In this document: positions 27,671 to 36,730 of the stretch, piece by piece | How the letters are laid out: every line of letters starts with the position of its first letter | Numbering within the stretch: position 1 is the stretch's first letter | Origin: Sinorhizobium mexicanum | GTDB lineage: Bacteria; Pseudomonadota; Alphaproteobacteria; Rhizobiales; Rhizobiaceae | Reading direction: 5' to 3' | NCBI RefSeq assembly: GCF_013488225.1 | Contig: NZ_CP041241.1 | Span: 620,001-684,000, forward strand | DNA length: 64,000 nucleotides | Position numbers and translations under genes: made by a program | The notes under the pieces: generated by a model | Database searches by the model: none | The model's input: only the letters and a program-made list of their open reading frames with translations | What the model was told of the DNA's origin: nothing

Positions 27671-28738
27671 ATGGCAGCCGTGGACTTCGTCGATGTCAGG
27701 AAATCGTTCGGTGCCTTTCCCGTCATCAAAGGCGTGAATATCGAGATCGAGGACGGTGAGTTCGTCATCCTCGTCGGCCCTTCCGGTTGCGGAAAATCGA
27801 CGCTTCTGCGGATGCTGGCGGGACTTGAAAACATCTCCGCGGGCGAAATCCGCATCGGCAACCGCGTGGTCAATTCGCTGCCGCCGAAGGACCGCGACAT
27901 TGCCATGGTGTTCCAGAACTATGCGCTCTATCCGCATATGACGGTTGCCGACAACATGGCCTTCTCGCTGATGCTCGCCGGTTCGCCCAAAGCGGATATC
28001 GACAAGCGCGTCGGCGGGGCGGCGGAAATCCTCGGTCTGTCGAAGCTGCTCGACCGCTACCCACGCCAGCTCTCAGGCGGCCAACGCCAGCGCGTCGCCA
28101 TGGGGCGGGCGATCGTGCGCGACCCGCAGGTATTTCTCTTCGACGAGCCGCTCTCGAACCTCGATGCAAAGCTGCGCGTGGCCATGCGCGCCGAGATCAA
28201 GGAACTGCATCAGCGCCTCAAGACGACCACCGTCTATGTCACCCACGACCAGATCGAAGCGATGACCATGGCCGACAAGATCGTCGTGATGCATGACGGC
28301 ATCGTCGAACAGATCGGCGCCCCGCTCGATCTCTATGACAACCCGGCCAATCTGTTCGTCGCCGGCTTTATCGGCTCGCCGGCGATGAACATGATCAAGG
28401 GCAGGCTCGATCCGGCCGACGGCGATGCGTTCGTGACGGCGGACGGCACGGCGCTCCCGGTGGCGCGCCCCGCCGCGGCAGCCAACGGACGGGAACTGGT
28501 CTACGGGCTTCGGCCTGAATACATGGCCCTGGATCCGAGCGGACTGCCCGCCGAGATCGCGGTGATAGAGCCGACCGGCTACGAGACGCAGATGATCGTC
28601 CGGCTCGGAGGCAGCGACGTCACCTGTGTTTTCCGCGAAAGAGTGAACGCGAAACCGGGCGACACGATCCGCCTGTCGATCGATGCCGCCCATGTTCACC
28701 TGTTCGACTCCGAGAGCGGACAACGCTTGTTCGGTTGA
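27671..28738 (+). CDS. ABC transporter ATP-binding protein (MalK/UgpC type)
   Basis: A 355-residue single-domain ATPase with a C-terminal regulatory TOBE-like part. Walker A is GPSGCGKST, signature LSGGQRQRVAMGRAI, Walker B VFLFDEPLSNLDAKLR, H-loop THDQIEA. Typical UgpC features are FVAGFIGSPAMN (about 240) and GLRPEYM. The ATG at 27671 follows GGGAGGAAC. It serves the binding protein and two permeases downstream (28892-32148). Substrate probably a tetronate or related polyol acid by context with denD. Confidence 0.92.
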   Translation: MAAVDFVDVRKSFGAFPVIKGVNIEIEDGEFVILVGPSGCGKSTLLRMLAGLENISAGEIRIGNRVVNSLPPKDRDIAMVFQNYALYPHMTVADNMAFSLMLAGSPKADIDKRVGGAAEILGLSKLLDRYPRQLSGGQRQRVAMGRAIVRDPQVFLFDEPLSNLDAKLRVAMRAEIKELHQRLKTTTVYVTHDQIEAMTMADKIVVMHDGIVEQIGAPLDLYDNPANLFVAGFIGSPAMNMIKGRLDPADGDAFVTADGTALPVARPAAAANGRELVYGLRPEYMALDPSGLPAEIAVIEPTGYETQMIVRLGGSDVTCVFRERVNAKPGDTIRLSIDAAHVHLFDSESGQRLFG

Positions 28739-28891
28739 TGCCGCACGGAGAGGCCGCCGAGGGAAAGAGGAGCCTTCGGTAGCCGTCGCGCGGAGATGTC
28801 CGGCAGGGGCTGGGCATCACTGCCGCCGCATTCGCCAAGCGGGACGGTGAATGCCGGAAGGATGTGCTCCCGCTTTTCAAGGAGGAGTATT

Positions 28892-30208
28892 ATGCCAATA
28901 AAGAGACGTGACTTCCTCGCAGCCTCGGCTGCCCTTGCCGGCATGGCGGGCCTTTCGCCGCTCGGCATCCGCCCGACCTTCGCGCAGGCCGCCGAGCCGA
29001 GCTACAAGCCGGAGGAGGGCGCAAGCCTGCGACTTCTGCGCTGGACGCCTTTCGTCAAGGGCGACGAGGACGCCTGGCTTGCCAATACCGCGAAGTTCAC
29101 CGAGGCAACCGGTGTTCAGGTTCGTATCGACAAGGAAAGCTGGGAAGATATCCGGCCGAAGGCCGCGGTTGCGGCGAATGTCGGTTCGGGTCCCGACATG
29201 GTGATGTGCTGGTTCGACGATGCACATCAATATCCCGACAAGCTCGTCGACCTGACGGAGCTGGCGAACTATCTCGGCGGCAAATATGGCGGCTGGTATG
29301 ACGGCGTGAAGGGCTATGCGAGCCACGGCGACCAGTTCATCGCCATGCCGCTGACGGCGATCGGCAACGCCATCTGCTATCGCGACAGCCATATGAAGGC
29401 CGCAGGCTTCAGCGAATTCCCGAAGGACACGGCAGGCTTCCTCGAACTCTGCAAGGCCATGAAGGCCAAGGGGACGCCGGCCGGCTTCCCGCACGGCAAG
29501 GCTGTCGGCGACGGCAACAACTATGCCCACTGGCTGCTCTGGAGCCACGGCGGCAAGATGGTCGACGAGAGCGGCAAGGTCACCATCAACAGCCCCGAGA
29601 CGCTGGCCGCAATCAACTATGCCAAGGCACTTTACGAGACTTTCATTCCGGGTACGGAAAGCTGGCTCGACATCAACAACAACCGCGCCTTCCTGGCGGG
29701 CCAGGTGTCTCTGACGGCCAACGGCGTTTCGCTCTATTACGCGGCCAAGAAGGATCCGGCGCTTGCTGAACTGGCAGCCGACATCCGCACCACCAACTTC
29801 CCGATCGGTCCAGTCGGCCAGAGCGTCGAGTTGCATCAGACGAGTTCGCTGCTGCTTTTCAACCACACCAAGTATCCGGAAGCGGCCAAGGCCTACATCA
29901 AGTTCATGATGGAAGGCGACCAGATGAACGCCTGGATCGAGGGGTCGAGTGCCTATTGCTGCCAGCCGCTGAAGGCCTTCGCCAACAACCCGGTTTGGAC
30001 TTCCGATCCGATCCACGCGCCCTATGCGCGCGCGTCGGAAACGTTGCGTCCGAACGGTTATGCCGGACCGCTCGGCTATGCTTCGGCAGGCGTCATGGCG
30101 GACTACGTGCTGGTCGACATGTTTGCCACTGCCGTGACGGGGCAGATGACGCCGGAAGACGCCGTCACCGAGGCCGAACGGCGGGCAAACCGTTACTATC
30201 GCGTCTAG
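28892..30208 (+). CDS. extracellular solute-binding protein, Tat-exported (carbohydrate uptake-1 type)
   Basis: A 438-residue family-1 solute-binding protein. The N-terminus PIKRRDFLAASAALAGMAG is a clear twin-arginine signal, with cleavage likely after TFAQA (about 33). The mature part has AKFTEATGVQVRIDKESWED and MWCF-like VMCWFDDAHQYP. GGAGGAG precedes the ATG. Followed by a 12-bp hairpin before the permeases. The Tat route implies folding or cofactor binding before export, which is common for rhizobial proteins of this group. Confidence 0.92.
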   Translation: MPIKRRDFLAASAALAGMAGLSPLGIRPTFAQAAEPSYKPEEGASLRLLRWTPFVKGDEDAWLANTAKFTEATGVQVRIDKESWEDIRPKAAVAANVGSGPDMVMCWFDDAHQYPDKLVDLTELANYLGGKYGGWYDGVKGYASHGDQFIAMPLTAIGNAICYRDSHMKAAGFSEFPKDTAGFLELCKAMKAKGTPAGFPHGKAVGDGNNYAHWLLWSHGGKMVDESGKVTINSPETLAAINYAKALYETFIPGTESWLDINNNRAFLAGQVSLTANGVSLYYAAKKDPALAELAADIRTTNFPIGPVGQSVELHQTSSLLLFNHTKYPEAAKAYIKFMMEGDQMNAWIEGSSAYCCQPLKAFANNPVWTSDPIHAPYARASETLRPNGYAGPLGYASAGVMADYVLVDMFATAVTGQMTPEDAVTEAERRANRYYRV

Positions 30209-30213
30209 CCAGT

Positions 30214-30243
30214 TTCGGGCGGCTCTTGAGCGAGCCGCCCGAA
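30214..30243 (+). terminator. intercistronic hairpin after the binding-protein gene
   Basis: Perfect 12-bp stem TTCGGGCGGCTC / GAGCCGCCCGAA with a 6-nt loop, five bases after the SBP stop and before the permease genes. Without a T-run it is probably a partial terminator or mRNA 3'-end protector that raises SBP level. Confidence 0.65.
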
Positions 30244-30305
30244 GCCGGAACGACGCCGGCGACTCTTGCCGGCGTAAACTGCGAGATCATCCGCGGAGAA
30301 GTTCG

Positions 30306-31238
30306 ATGCCCACTGTACCGTCCGGAAGGCCGCCATCCTTCATGGCTTCGCTCATGCAGAACAACAATGTGCTCGGCTTCCTGTTCATGCTGCCGGCCGC
30401 GGTGTTCCTCGTCTGCTTCCTCACCTATCCGCTCGGGCTCGGTGTCTGGCTCGGATTCACCGACACGCGGATCGGCCGCGACGGCGTCTTCATCGGTCTT
30501 GAGAACTATATCTTCCTTGCCGAGGACGCGGTCTTCTGGCTCTCGGTCTTCAACACGCTGCTCTACACCTCGGTCGCATCGGTCCTGAAGTTCATCCTCG
30601 GTCTGTGGCTTGCCCTGCTGCTCAACGAAAACCTGCCGTTCAAGTCTTTCTTCCGGGCGATCGTGCTGCTGCCCTGGGTCGTGCCGACCGTGCTTTCGGC
30701 ACTTGCCTTCTGGTGGATCTACGATTCGCAGTTCTCGATCATCTCCTGGTCGCTGATGGAACTCGGGCTCATCGACGGACCAATCAACTTCCTCGGCGAT
30801 CCGACCAATGCGCGGATTTCGGTGATCGTCGCCAATGTCTGGCGCGGCATTCCCTTCGTCGCCATCTCGCTGCTCGCCGGCCTGCAGACGATCCCCGCTT
30901 CGCTGCAGGAGGCGGCCTCGCTCGACGGCGCGACCAACTGGCAGCGCTTCCGCTATGTGACCCTGCCGATGCTGACGCCGATCATTGCGGTCGTGATGAC
31001 CTTCTCGGTGCTCTTCACGTTCACCGATTTTCAGCTGATCTACGTGCTGACCAAGGGCGGACCGGTGAACGCCACCCATCTGATGGCGACGCTTTCCTTC
31101 CAGCGCGGCATCCCGGGCGGCCAGCTTGGCGAAGGGGCGGCGATCGCCGTTGCCATGATCCCCTTCCTGCTTGCCGCGATCATGTTCAGCTTCTTCGGAC
31201 TGCAGCGCCGCAAATGGCAGCAGGGCGGCCAGGATTAG
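30306..31238 (+). CDS. ABC transporter permease (MalF/UgpA type)
   Basis: A 310-residue membrane protein with six predicted segments. The conserved EAA coupling loop is EAASLDGATNWQRFRYVTLPML (about 202-223). The first TM segment is FLFMLPAAVFLVCFLTYPLG. It pairs with the permease at 31249, 10 bases downstream, and the ATPase at 27671. Confidence 0.92.
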   Translation: MPTVPSGRPPSFMASLMQNNNVLGFLFMLPAAVFLVCFLTYPLGLGVWLGFTDTRIGRDGVFIGLENYIFLAEDAVFWLSVFNTLLYTSVASVLKFILGLWLALLLNENLPFKSFFRAIVLLPWVVPTVLSALAFWWIYDSQFSIISWSLMELGLIDGPINFLGDPTNARISVIVANVWRGIPFVAISLLAGLQTIPASLQEAASLDGATNWQRFRYVTLPMLTPIIAVVMTFSVLFTFTDFQLIYVLTKGGPVNATHLMATLSFQRGIPGGQLGEGAAIAVAMIPFLLAAIMFSFFGLQRRKWQQGGQD

Positions 31239-31248
31239 GAGATTTGCC

Positions 31249-32148
31249 TTGAACACAACCGCGAAAATCCCGGACGATGTCCTCACCGACCATGCGGAGG
31301 GCATGAGCTATCTTAACCGGCTGCCGCGCCGGATCGCCTTGCTCTACCTGCCGTTGGCAGTCTTCGTCTTCGTGCTGCTGTTTCCGTTCTACTGGATGGC
31401 AATCACCGCGGTGAAGCCGAATGCGCAGCTGACGGACTACACCAATTACAGCCCGTTCTGGGTCGTCGGACCGACGCTCGACCACATCAAGTATCTGTTT
31501 TTCGAGACGTCCTATCCGGGCTGGCTGTGGAACACGATGCTCGTCGCCGTCGGCGCCACGGTCCTGTCGCTCGCGGCCTCGGTGTTCGCGGCTTACGCGA
31601 TCGAGCGCGTGCGCTTCACCGGCTCGCGGCCGGTCGGACTGATGATCTTCCTCGCCTATCTGGTGCCACCGTCGATCCTGTTCATCCCGCTCGCCTTCAT
31701 CGTCTTCAAGTTCGGGATCTATGATTCCAGGCTGGCGCTGGTATTCACCTATCCGACCTTCCTCATCCCCTTCTGCACTTGGCTGCTGATGGGCTATTTC
31801 CGCTCGATTCCGTTCGAGCTGGAAGAGAGCGCGCTGGTCGACGGCGCGACGCGCTGGCAAATCCTCGTCAAGATCATCTTGCCGCTTGCCGTGCCCGGGC
31901 TGATCTCGGCGGGCATCTTCGCCTTTACGCTTTCCTGGAACGAATTCATCTATGCGCTGACATTCATCCAGTCGTCGGAGAACAAGACCGTCCCCGTTGG
32001 CGTGTTGACCGAGCTCGTGCGTGGCGACGTCTTCGAATGGGGTGCACTGATGGCGGGTGCGCTTTTCGGCTCACTGCCGGTCGTCATCCTCTACTCCTTC
32101 TTTGTCGATTACTACGTTTCGTCCATGACGGGCGCGGTGAAGGAGTAG
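31249..32148 (+). CDS. ABC transporter permease (MalG/UgpE type)
   Basis: A 299-residue membrane protein with six predicted segments and EAA loop EESALVDGATRWQILVKIILP (about 190). A TTG start at 31249 is chosen because AGGAG lies eight bases upstream and it clears the upstream gene; ATG 31303 (MSYLNRL) is the alternative and would remove an 18-residue soluble N-terminus. It is the last gene of the tetronate-linked importer operon. Confidence 0.88.
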   Translation: MNTTAKIPDDVLTDHAEGMSYLNRLPRRIALLYLPLAVFVFVLLFPFYWMAITAVKPNAQLTDYTNYSPFWVVGPTLDHIKYLFFETSYPGWLWNTMLVAVGATVLSLAASVFAAYAIERVRFTGSRPVGLMIFLAYLVPPSILFIPLAFIVFKFGIYDSRLALVFTYPTFLIPFCTWLLMGYFRSIPFELEESALVDGATRWQILVKIILPLAVPGLISAGIFAFTLSWNEFIYALTFIQSSENKTVPVGVLTELVRGDVFEWGALMAGALFGSLPVVILYSFFVDYYVSSMTGAVKE

Positions 32149-32454
32149 GGGGCCGCTCACACGATCACTGCCGCACGCATTATGGATGCCCCTTAACCAG
32201 AGTTTGGGCTTCATCCTTCACAGTGTTGGTCCGCACAAACTGTGTGTCCGAGCACTCGATCTTCCGATTGTGGCCTGGGATAAAGGCTTCTCTCTGAGGC
32301 GATCGGTCACCTCCGGTAACGTCCGCTTCTGCTGGCCGGGTATATCGGTGGCGCGGATTGGAATCACGGGTGTAGAATCTTCATAAATCACCCCTCTTGT
32401 TACCGATGACCTGCACGGAAAGCGATCGGTGTAGGTGATGATGGTTTGACCATC
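32149..32454. other. gene-free stretch between convergent operons
   Basis: About 300 bases between the convergent ABC permease and aminotransferase genes. It has a weak inverted repeat (ACAGTGTTGG / ACAAACTGTG around 32220-32245) but no T-run. No gene, RNA or mobile-element motif was recognised. Confidence 0.5.
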
Positions 32455-33780
32455 TCAGGCCCCCTGAAGCGCTCTCATCACATCTCCCAGCGCATCCACC
32501 AGCGCGTCCGCATTCTCTCGGGAGAACACAAGGGGTGGGCGGATCTTTAGTACATTGGCGTTGGGGCCGGAGGCGCTGATGAGGATGCGGCGCTCTCGCA
32601 GCCCATTGACGATGCGCGTCGTCAGCGCCGCATCCGGCTGCTTTGCCACCGGGTCGCCCACGATTTCAACGCCAATGAACAGGCCAGAGCCGCGAACGTC
32701 GCCGACTGCCGGATAGGTGCCCGAAAGGTTCTTAAGTCCGTTCATCAGGTAGCGACCGACCTCCAGCGCATTCTGCTGCAGGCCTTCAATGCGAATCGTA
32801 TCGAGCACGGCCTTTCCAGCCGCGGCCGCAACCGGATTTCCGCCGAACGTGTTGAAATAGCGCGCACGCGTGCCGAATTCGGCAATCACTTCCGGACGGA
32901 GGACAATTCCAGCCATTGGGTAGCCGTTACCCATCGGCTTGCCGATCGTCACCATGTCGGGCAAAACGCCATGGCGCTCGAAGCCCCACATGGCTTCGCC
33001 GGTCCGTCCGAAACCAGGCTGGACCTCGTCTGCAACAAACAGGCCGCCCGCTTCGTGTATCGCATCGACCGCAGGCTTCAGGAAGCCCTTGGGTCCATCG
33101 AAAATGCCGTCGCTGGAGAAGATCGTGTCGGTGATTAGCATGGCGGGCTTGATCCCGTGACGCTTGAGATCGGTGATGGCCGCGCGCACGTCGCGGCCGA
33201 ATTTTTCCATCATCTCCTCGGGGGAGTGCCGGTAGCTGTCGGGCGCCGGTACTGTGCGGACATGCGGGCCCAGTGTCACGGATTCACCCAGTGAGGGCGA
33301 GAACTCGGCTACCGCGCCCGTCAGTCCGTGATAGGCGAGCTCCGTCGCGATGATGCCGGTACCCCCGGTGACGTAACGGGCGATGCGCACGGCGAGGTCG
33401 TTCGCCTCGCTTCCCGTGCACGTAAGCATGACCTGGCTAAGCGCCTTGGGAAAGGTGGCCGTCAGCGTCTCCGCATAGTCGACGATGCCTTCGTGCAGGT
33501 AGCGCGTGTGCGTGTTGAGTAGCGCCGTCTGCCTGGTTATCGCCTCGACTACGCGCGGATGGCAATGGCCGAGCGAGGCGACGTTGTTGTAGGCATCAAG
33601 GTACCGTTCGCCGGCCGCGTCATAAAGAAAGACGCCTTCGCCGCGCACGATATGCAGCGGCTTTTCATAGAACAGACGGTAGGCGGGGCCGAGCACCTTC
33701 TCCCGCCGGGCGATCAGCGCCTTTTCAGTCTCGTCCAGCCGTTCGAAATCTTCGCGCGAGAAAGCATTCACCATCGACAC
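32455..33780 (-). CDS. class III aminotransferase-fold enzyme, phospholyase-like
   Basis: A 441-residue PLP enzyme. Motifs are [13 protein letters not shown] (about 65-77), TGSEANDLA (about 122-130), Asp in [13 protein letters not shown] (251) and PLP-binding Lys281 in TIGKPMGNG. This subgroup includes human ethanolamine-phosphate and 5-phosphohydroxylysine phospholyases as well as transaminases. The immediately upstream gene encodes a hydroxylysine-kinase-like protein, so the pair may phosphorylate and then eliminate an amino alcohol. GTG 33780 is favoured because GAGGA is seven bases upstream; ATG 33774 is the alternative. The family is certain; phospholyase activity is inference. Confidence 0.85.
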   Translation of the reverse strand: MSMVNAFSREDFERLDETEKALIARREKVLGPAYRLFYEKPLHIVRGEGVFLYDAAGERYLDAYNNVASLGHCHPRVVEAITRQTALLNTHTRYLHEGIVDYAETLTATFPKALSQVMLTCTGSEANDLAVRIARYVTGGTGIIATELAYHGLTGAVAEFSPSLGESVTLGPHVRTVPAPDSYRHSPEEMMEKFGRDVRAAITDLKRHGIKPAMLITDTIFSSDGIFDGPKGFLKPAVDAIHEAGGLFVADEVQPGFGRTGEAMWGFERHGVLPDMVTIGKPMGNGYPMAGIVLRPEVIAEFGTRARYFNTFGGNPVAAAAGKAVLDTIRIEGLQQNALEVGRYLMNGLKNLSGTYPAVGDVRGSGLFIGVEIVGDPVAKQPDAALTTRIVNGLRERRILISASGPNANVLKIRPPLVFSRENADALVDALGDVMRALQGA

Positions 33781-33783
33781 GAT

Positions 33784-34830
33784 TCAGTCCTCGGAAAGTT
33801 TGGGCGCGAGCCGTTTCAGCCCGGCCGGTGTCAGATCGGATATATTGCAGAGACCCCGCCAAGCGGTGGTGTGGTTGCGCATGATGTAGTCCCGGTTCTC
33901 CGGGAAGCACGCGGACCGCCATTCGGCGATGATGACGGACATCGCCAGGCGGCAGCGGGCGAGAAGCGGCAGAAGCTCGATTTCGGCGCGCTCCAGGCTG
34001 CGTGCGGAAAGAAACCCTTCGAGGAAGGCGCCCGCGCGCGCCGTCCAGTTGTCCGTCGCAAGATGATAGGAGAGGCCGACGGCGAGGTCGTTGATCAATG
34101 GCGCATGCACCATGTCGCCAAAATCGATGATCCCGACGACCTTGGTCGGTTCCGCCCGATCGAGCAGAATATTGTGCGGGTTGAAATCGTTGTGGATGAT
34201 CTGCCGCCGCGTGAGCGCCGTGATCGCCGGGAGAGCGCGGTCGCATTCCGCCAGAACCGCTTCGGCCCGCGCGCGGCGCTCGGGCGCGACGTAGTCGACC
34301 ACGGCGGCGAGGTCCAGCGTGTGGGAGATGTCCCACATCAGCTTGCCGTCCGGCGGGTGGCCACGGTAATCCTTGAGCCCCAGCCCGAGTTCCGCCAGCG
34401 CCCGGCCGACATTACGGCTCTGTGCCTCTGTGGGCAGCGTTCGATACTGCAATTCCCCGGGCAGGTAGCTCAAAAGGCGCATGATGCGCGGGCCGTCGAC
34501 GGTTGCGAGCGTGTGGCTTTGCCCGCCGTCCTTGGTGCGCACCAGCCGTGGCACGGGCACCTCGGGCGCGGCGATCTCCAGATGCAAGAGCGCGCCGTTC
34601 TGGAATTCGAGCGCCGCCGGATCTTCGGCCGCATTTGCGATCTTGAGGACGTATCCAGTCCCGTTCTCGCCGGTGAAGAGGAAGGTTTCGTCGCGCTCGC
34701 TGGAAAGCTGCTTCGCCGTTCCCGTCAGGCCGTAAATCTCGGCAACCGTAGACTCGGCGACGGCGAGTGACGTCGCGACCCAGGTGGCCGACATGGCGTC
34801 CGTTTTCGGGGGCGACGATTGCTGCTTCAT
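33784..34830 (-). CDS. aminoglycoside phosphotransferase-fold kinase, hydroxylysine kinase-like
   Basis: A 348-residue APH-family kinase. The ATP-binding segment is ETFLFTGENGTGYVLKIANA (Lys about 70), the catalytic loop IIHNDFNPHNILLD (about 212-225) and the metal Asp in GIIDFGDM (about 237-244). The arrangement matches hydroxylysine kinase (HYKK/AGPHD1) rather than antibiotic kinases; no resistance role is implied. ATG 34830 has GGAGCAAG upstream. Its stop is 3 bases before the phospholyase-like start, an operon of two divergent from the GntR gene. Confidence 0.82.
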   Translation of the reverse strand: MKQQSSPPKTDAMSATWVATSLAVAESTVAEIYGLTGTAKQLSSERDETFLFTGENGTGYVLKIANAAEDPAALEFQNGALLHLEIAAPEVPVPRLVRTKDGGQSHTLATVDGPRIMRLLSYLPGELQYRTLPTEAQSRNVGRALAELGLGLKDYRGHPPDGKLMWDISHTLDLAAVVDYVAPERRARAEAVLAECDRALPAITALTRRQIIHNDFNPHNILLDRAEPTKVVGIIDFGDMVHAPLINDLAVGLSYHLATDNWTARAGAFLEGFLSARSLERAEIELLPLLARCRLAMSVIIAEWRSACFPENRDYIMRNHTTAWRGLCNISDLTPAGLKRLAPKLSED

Positions 34831-34983
34831 TCTTGCTCCGTTGCGCTCTGCTTGCTGCGTCCGATCGACTGTTTCCGTTTCGCCAGGGCTAGTTACGGGT
34901 GGAAGCAGGGATGGCCCGAAGAATGCCTCGCTCGGCGGAACAGGCGTGCCGAAGGCGGTGCGAACTTGAAACACGTCAAAAAA

Positions 34984-34994
34984 GATGCATCAAG
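34984..34994. promoter_or_regulatory. candidate GntR half-operator GATGCATCAAG
   Basis: GATGCATCAAG lies in the divergent region between the kinase and GntR genes. A near copy, GATGTATCAAG (35748-35758), lies just before the SDR gene. Ten of eleven bases agree, in the two places where this regulator would be expected to act. Confidence 0.4.
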
Positions 34995-35025
34995 TATCTT
35001 ATTACTGGATTTCCTGGATCCGTCC

Positions 35026-35706
35026 ATGCCTGAATTTACGACACTGGAACATGAAAACCTCAACAGCGCCGTCTATGGCGCTCTGTGCGATGCGCTGATG
35101 CAAGGGCGGTTCCAGCCTGGAGACCGGCTGAAGATCCGCGATCTCGCGGAACAGTTCGGCACCAGTGTCACGCCAATCCGGGATGCGATCCTGCGTCTCG
35201 TCAATGACGAGGCGATCGTTTTTCGCTCGCCGCGCGACATCCGTATCCCGCTCATGAGCGAGAGCCGCTATCGCGAGATTCGCTCCATTCGCGTTAAGCT
35301 GGAGGGGCTGGCGGCCGAAACGGCCGCGCAGGTAGCGACGAGCGCCGAGATCGAGATTCTCGAGCGAATTGTGCGTGAAAACGAGCAGGCGATTGCAGCA
35401 GGCGACCGCATGAAGGGGACGGAACTGAACCAGGCCTTCCATTTCATGCTGCCGCAGATTGCCGGAATGCCGGTCCTCAATGGCATTTTGCGGCGGCTCT
35501 GGCTGCAGATGGGACCGTCCATCTCCGATGCCTACCTGCCCGGCGGGCGGGCAATGATCGATTACCACTATCCCGTCATCGAGGCCTTGAAGCGGCACGA
35601 TTCCGCTGCCGCCTCCATGGCGATCGTCGACGACATCCTGCTCGGCGGCAAGCCCGTCCTCGAGAGGATCCTTCGCGGCGAGAAGCGCGAGGTGCGACGG
35701 GCGTAA
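35026..35706 (+). CDS. GntR-family regulator (FCD type)
   Basis: A 226-residue protein. The winged HTH (about 8-72) has GRFQPGDRLKIRDLAEQFGTSVTPIRDAI; the helical FCD part (about 82-215) has ELNQAFHFMLPQIAG. The start ATG 35026 gives a normal N-terminus; the long open extension upstream overlaps the divergent kinase promoter and has no ribosome site. It is first gene of a plus-strand run with SDR and a polyamine-type importer, divergent from the kinase/phospholyase pair, so likely controls both. Confidence 0.88.
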   Translation: MPEFTTLEHENLNSAVYGALCDALMQGRFQPGDRLKIRDLAEQFGTSVTPIRDAILRLVNDEAIVFRSPRDIRIPLMSESRYREIRSIRVKLEGLAAETAAQVATSAEIEILERIVRENEQAIAAGDRMKGTELNQAFHFMLPQIAGMPVLNGILRRLWLQMGPSISDAYLPGGRAMIDYHYPVIEALKRHDSAAASMAIVDDILLGGKPVLERILRGEKREVRRA

Positions 35707-35779
35707 TCCGCGCGAAGGAGGCTTGCATTTCACCACTCGCTCATTACGATGTATCAAGCAGCAACGGGGAAACGCTCGC

Positions 35780-36520
35780 ATGACCGAAGAACGCCGCTAC
35801 ATGTTGCTGACGGGGGCAAGCCGCGGCATCGGCCATGCGACAGTCAAGCTCTTCCAGTCGAAGGGCTGGCGTATTCTCACCGTTTCACGCCAGCCATTTT
35901 CCGAGGAATGCGCCTGGCCGTCTGCCCGCGAAAGCCACATCCAGGCCGATCTTGCGGACCTGACGCAGATCGATCGCCTTGCCGCGACCGTGCGTGAGCG
36001 CCTTCCAAACGGCAGACTGCATGCGCTGGTCAACAATGCCGGCATCTCGCCGAAGGGGCCGGGCAGGGGCCGTCTCGGCGTGCTCGATACGGATGCCGAC
36101 GTCTGGACGCAGGTGCTCAACGTCAATCTCGTCTCCACAGCGCTGATTGCGCGTGCGCTCATGCCGGAACTGGAAGCGGCGAAGGGATCGATCGTTAACG
36201 TCACCTCGATTGCCGGATCGCGCGTCCATCCGTTCGCGGGCGTCGCCTATGCCGCCTCCAAGGCGGCCCTTGCCGCGCTGACACGTGAAATGGCGTATGA
36301 ATTCGGACGCCGCGGCGTCCGAGCGAATGCGATTGCGCCCGGGGAAATCCATACCTCGATCCTTTCGCCGGGAACGGACAAGCTAGTGGCAGCGGAAGTG
36401 CCGATGGAAAGGCTGGGCGAACCGCGCGAAGTCGCGGAAACCATCTACTTCCTCTGCACGGATCCGTCGTCCTACATCAACGGCGCGGAAATCCACATCA
36501 ATGGAGGGCAACACGTTTGA
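35780..36520 (+). CDS. classical short-chain dehydrogenase
   Basis: A 246-residue SDR with cofactor motif LTGASRGIGHATV (about 10-22), VNNAG (about 82), active-site Ser in VNVTSIAGSR and YAASKAALAAL with catalytic Tyr/Lys. The C-terminal stretch INGAEIHINGGQHV is typical. GGGGAA precedes ATG 35780. It lies between the GntR gene and the ABC importer. It may act on the aldehyde or alcohol made in the kinase/phospholyase pathway; not provable from sequence. Confidence 0.85.
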   Translation: MTEERRYMLLTGASRGIGHATVKLFQSKGWRILTVSRQPFSEECAWPSARESHIQADLADLTQIDRLAATVRERLPNGRLHALVNNAGISPKGPGRGRLGVLDTDADVWTQVLNVNLVSTALIARALMPELEAAKGSIVNVTSIAGSRVHPFAGVAYAASKAALAALTREMAYEFGRRGVRANAIAPGEIHTSILSPGTDKLVAAEVPMERLGEPREVAETIYFLCTDPSSYINGAEIHINGGQHV

Positions 36521-36530
36521 CAGCTGTCAA
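36517..36530. promoter_or_regulatory. perfect palindrome TTGACAGCTGTCAA upstream of importer genes
   Basis: A 14-bp perfect palindrome overlaps the SDR stop codon, about 200 bases before the binding-protein ATG. It may be an operator, or TTGACA may be a -35 box of an importer promoter. A second hairpin (GGATCGG / CCGATCC, 36685-36704) lies close to the ATG. Confidence 0.4.
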
Positions 36531-36730
36531 TCACGGGAAGAATCCCGTTGACGGCCAGTCATCGCAAAGCATCATTCGGCCGACGCCCAGGGGAAACGGC
36601 GTACGACCGGAGAAACCAAAAGCGATCGCCACGTGCGCCGAAGGCGAGGGCGAAGGTTCAAGGTCCGTATCAGATCGTCATCGGGGATCGGTTCAAGCCG
36701 ATCCTTGCAAACAATGAAAAGGGGAATGCA

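Noticed and set aside
33784-34830. Aminoglycoside resistance kinase
   Set aside because: The APH fold is shared with many metabolic kinases; coupling to a class III PLP enzyme and an amine-type importer supports a catabolic role.
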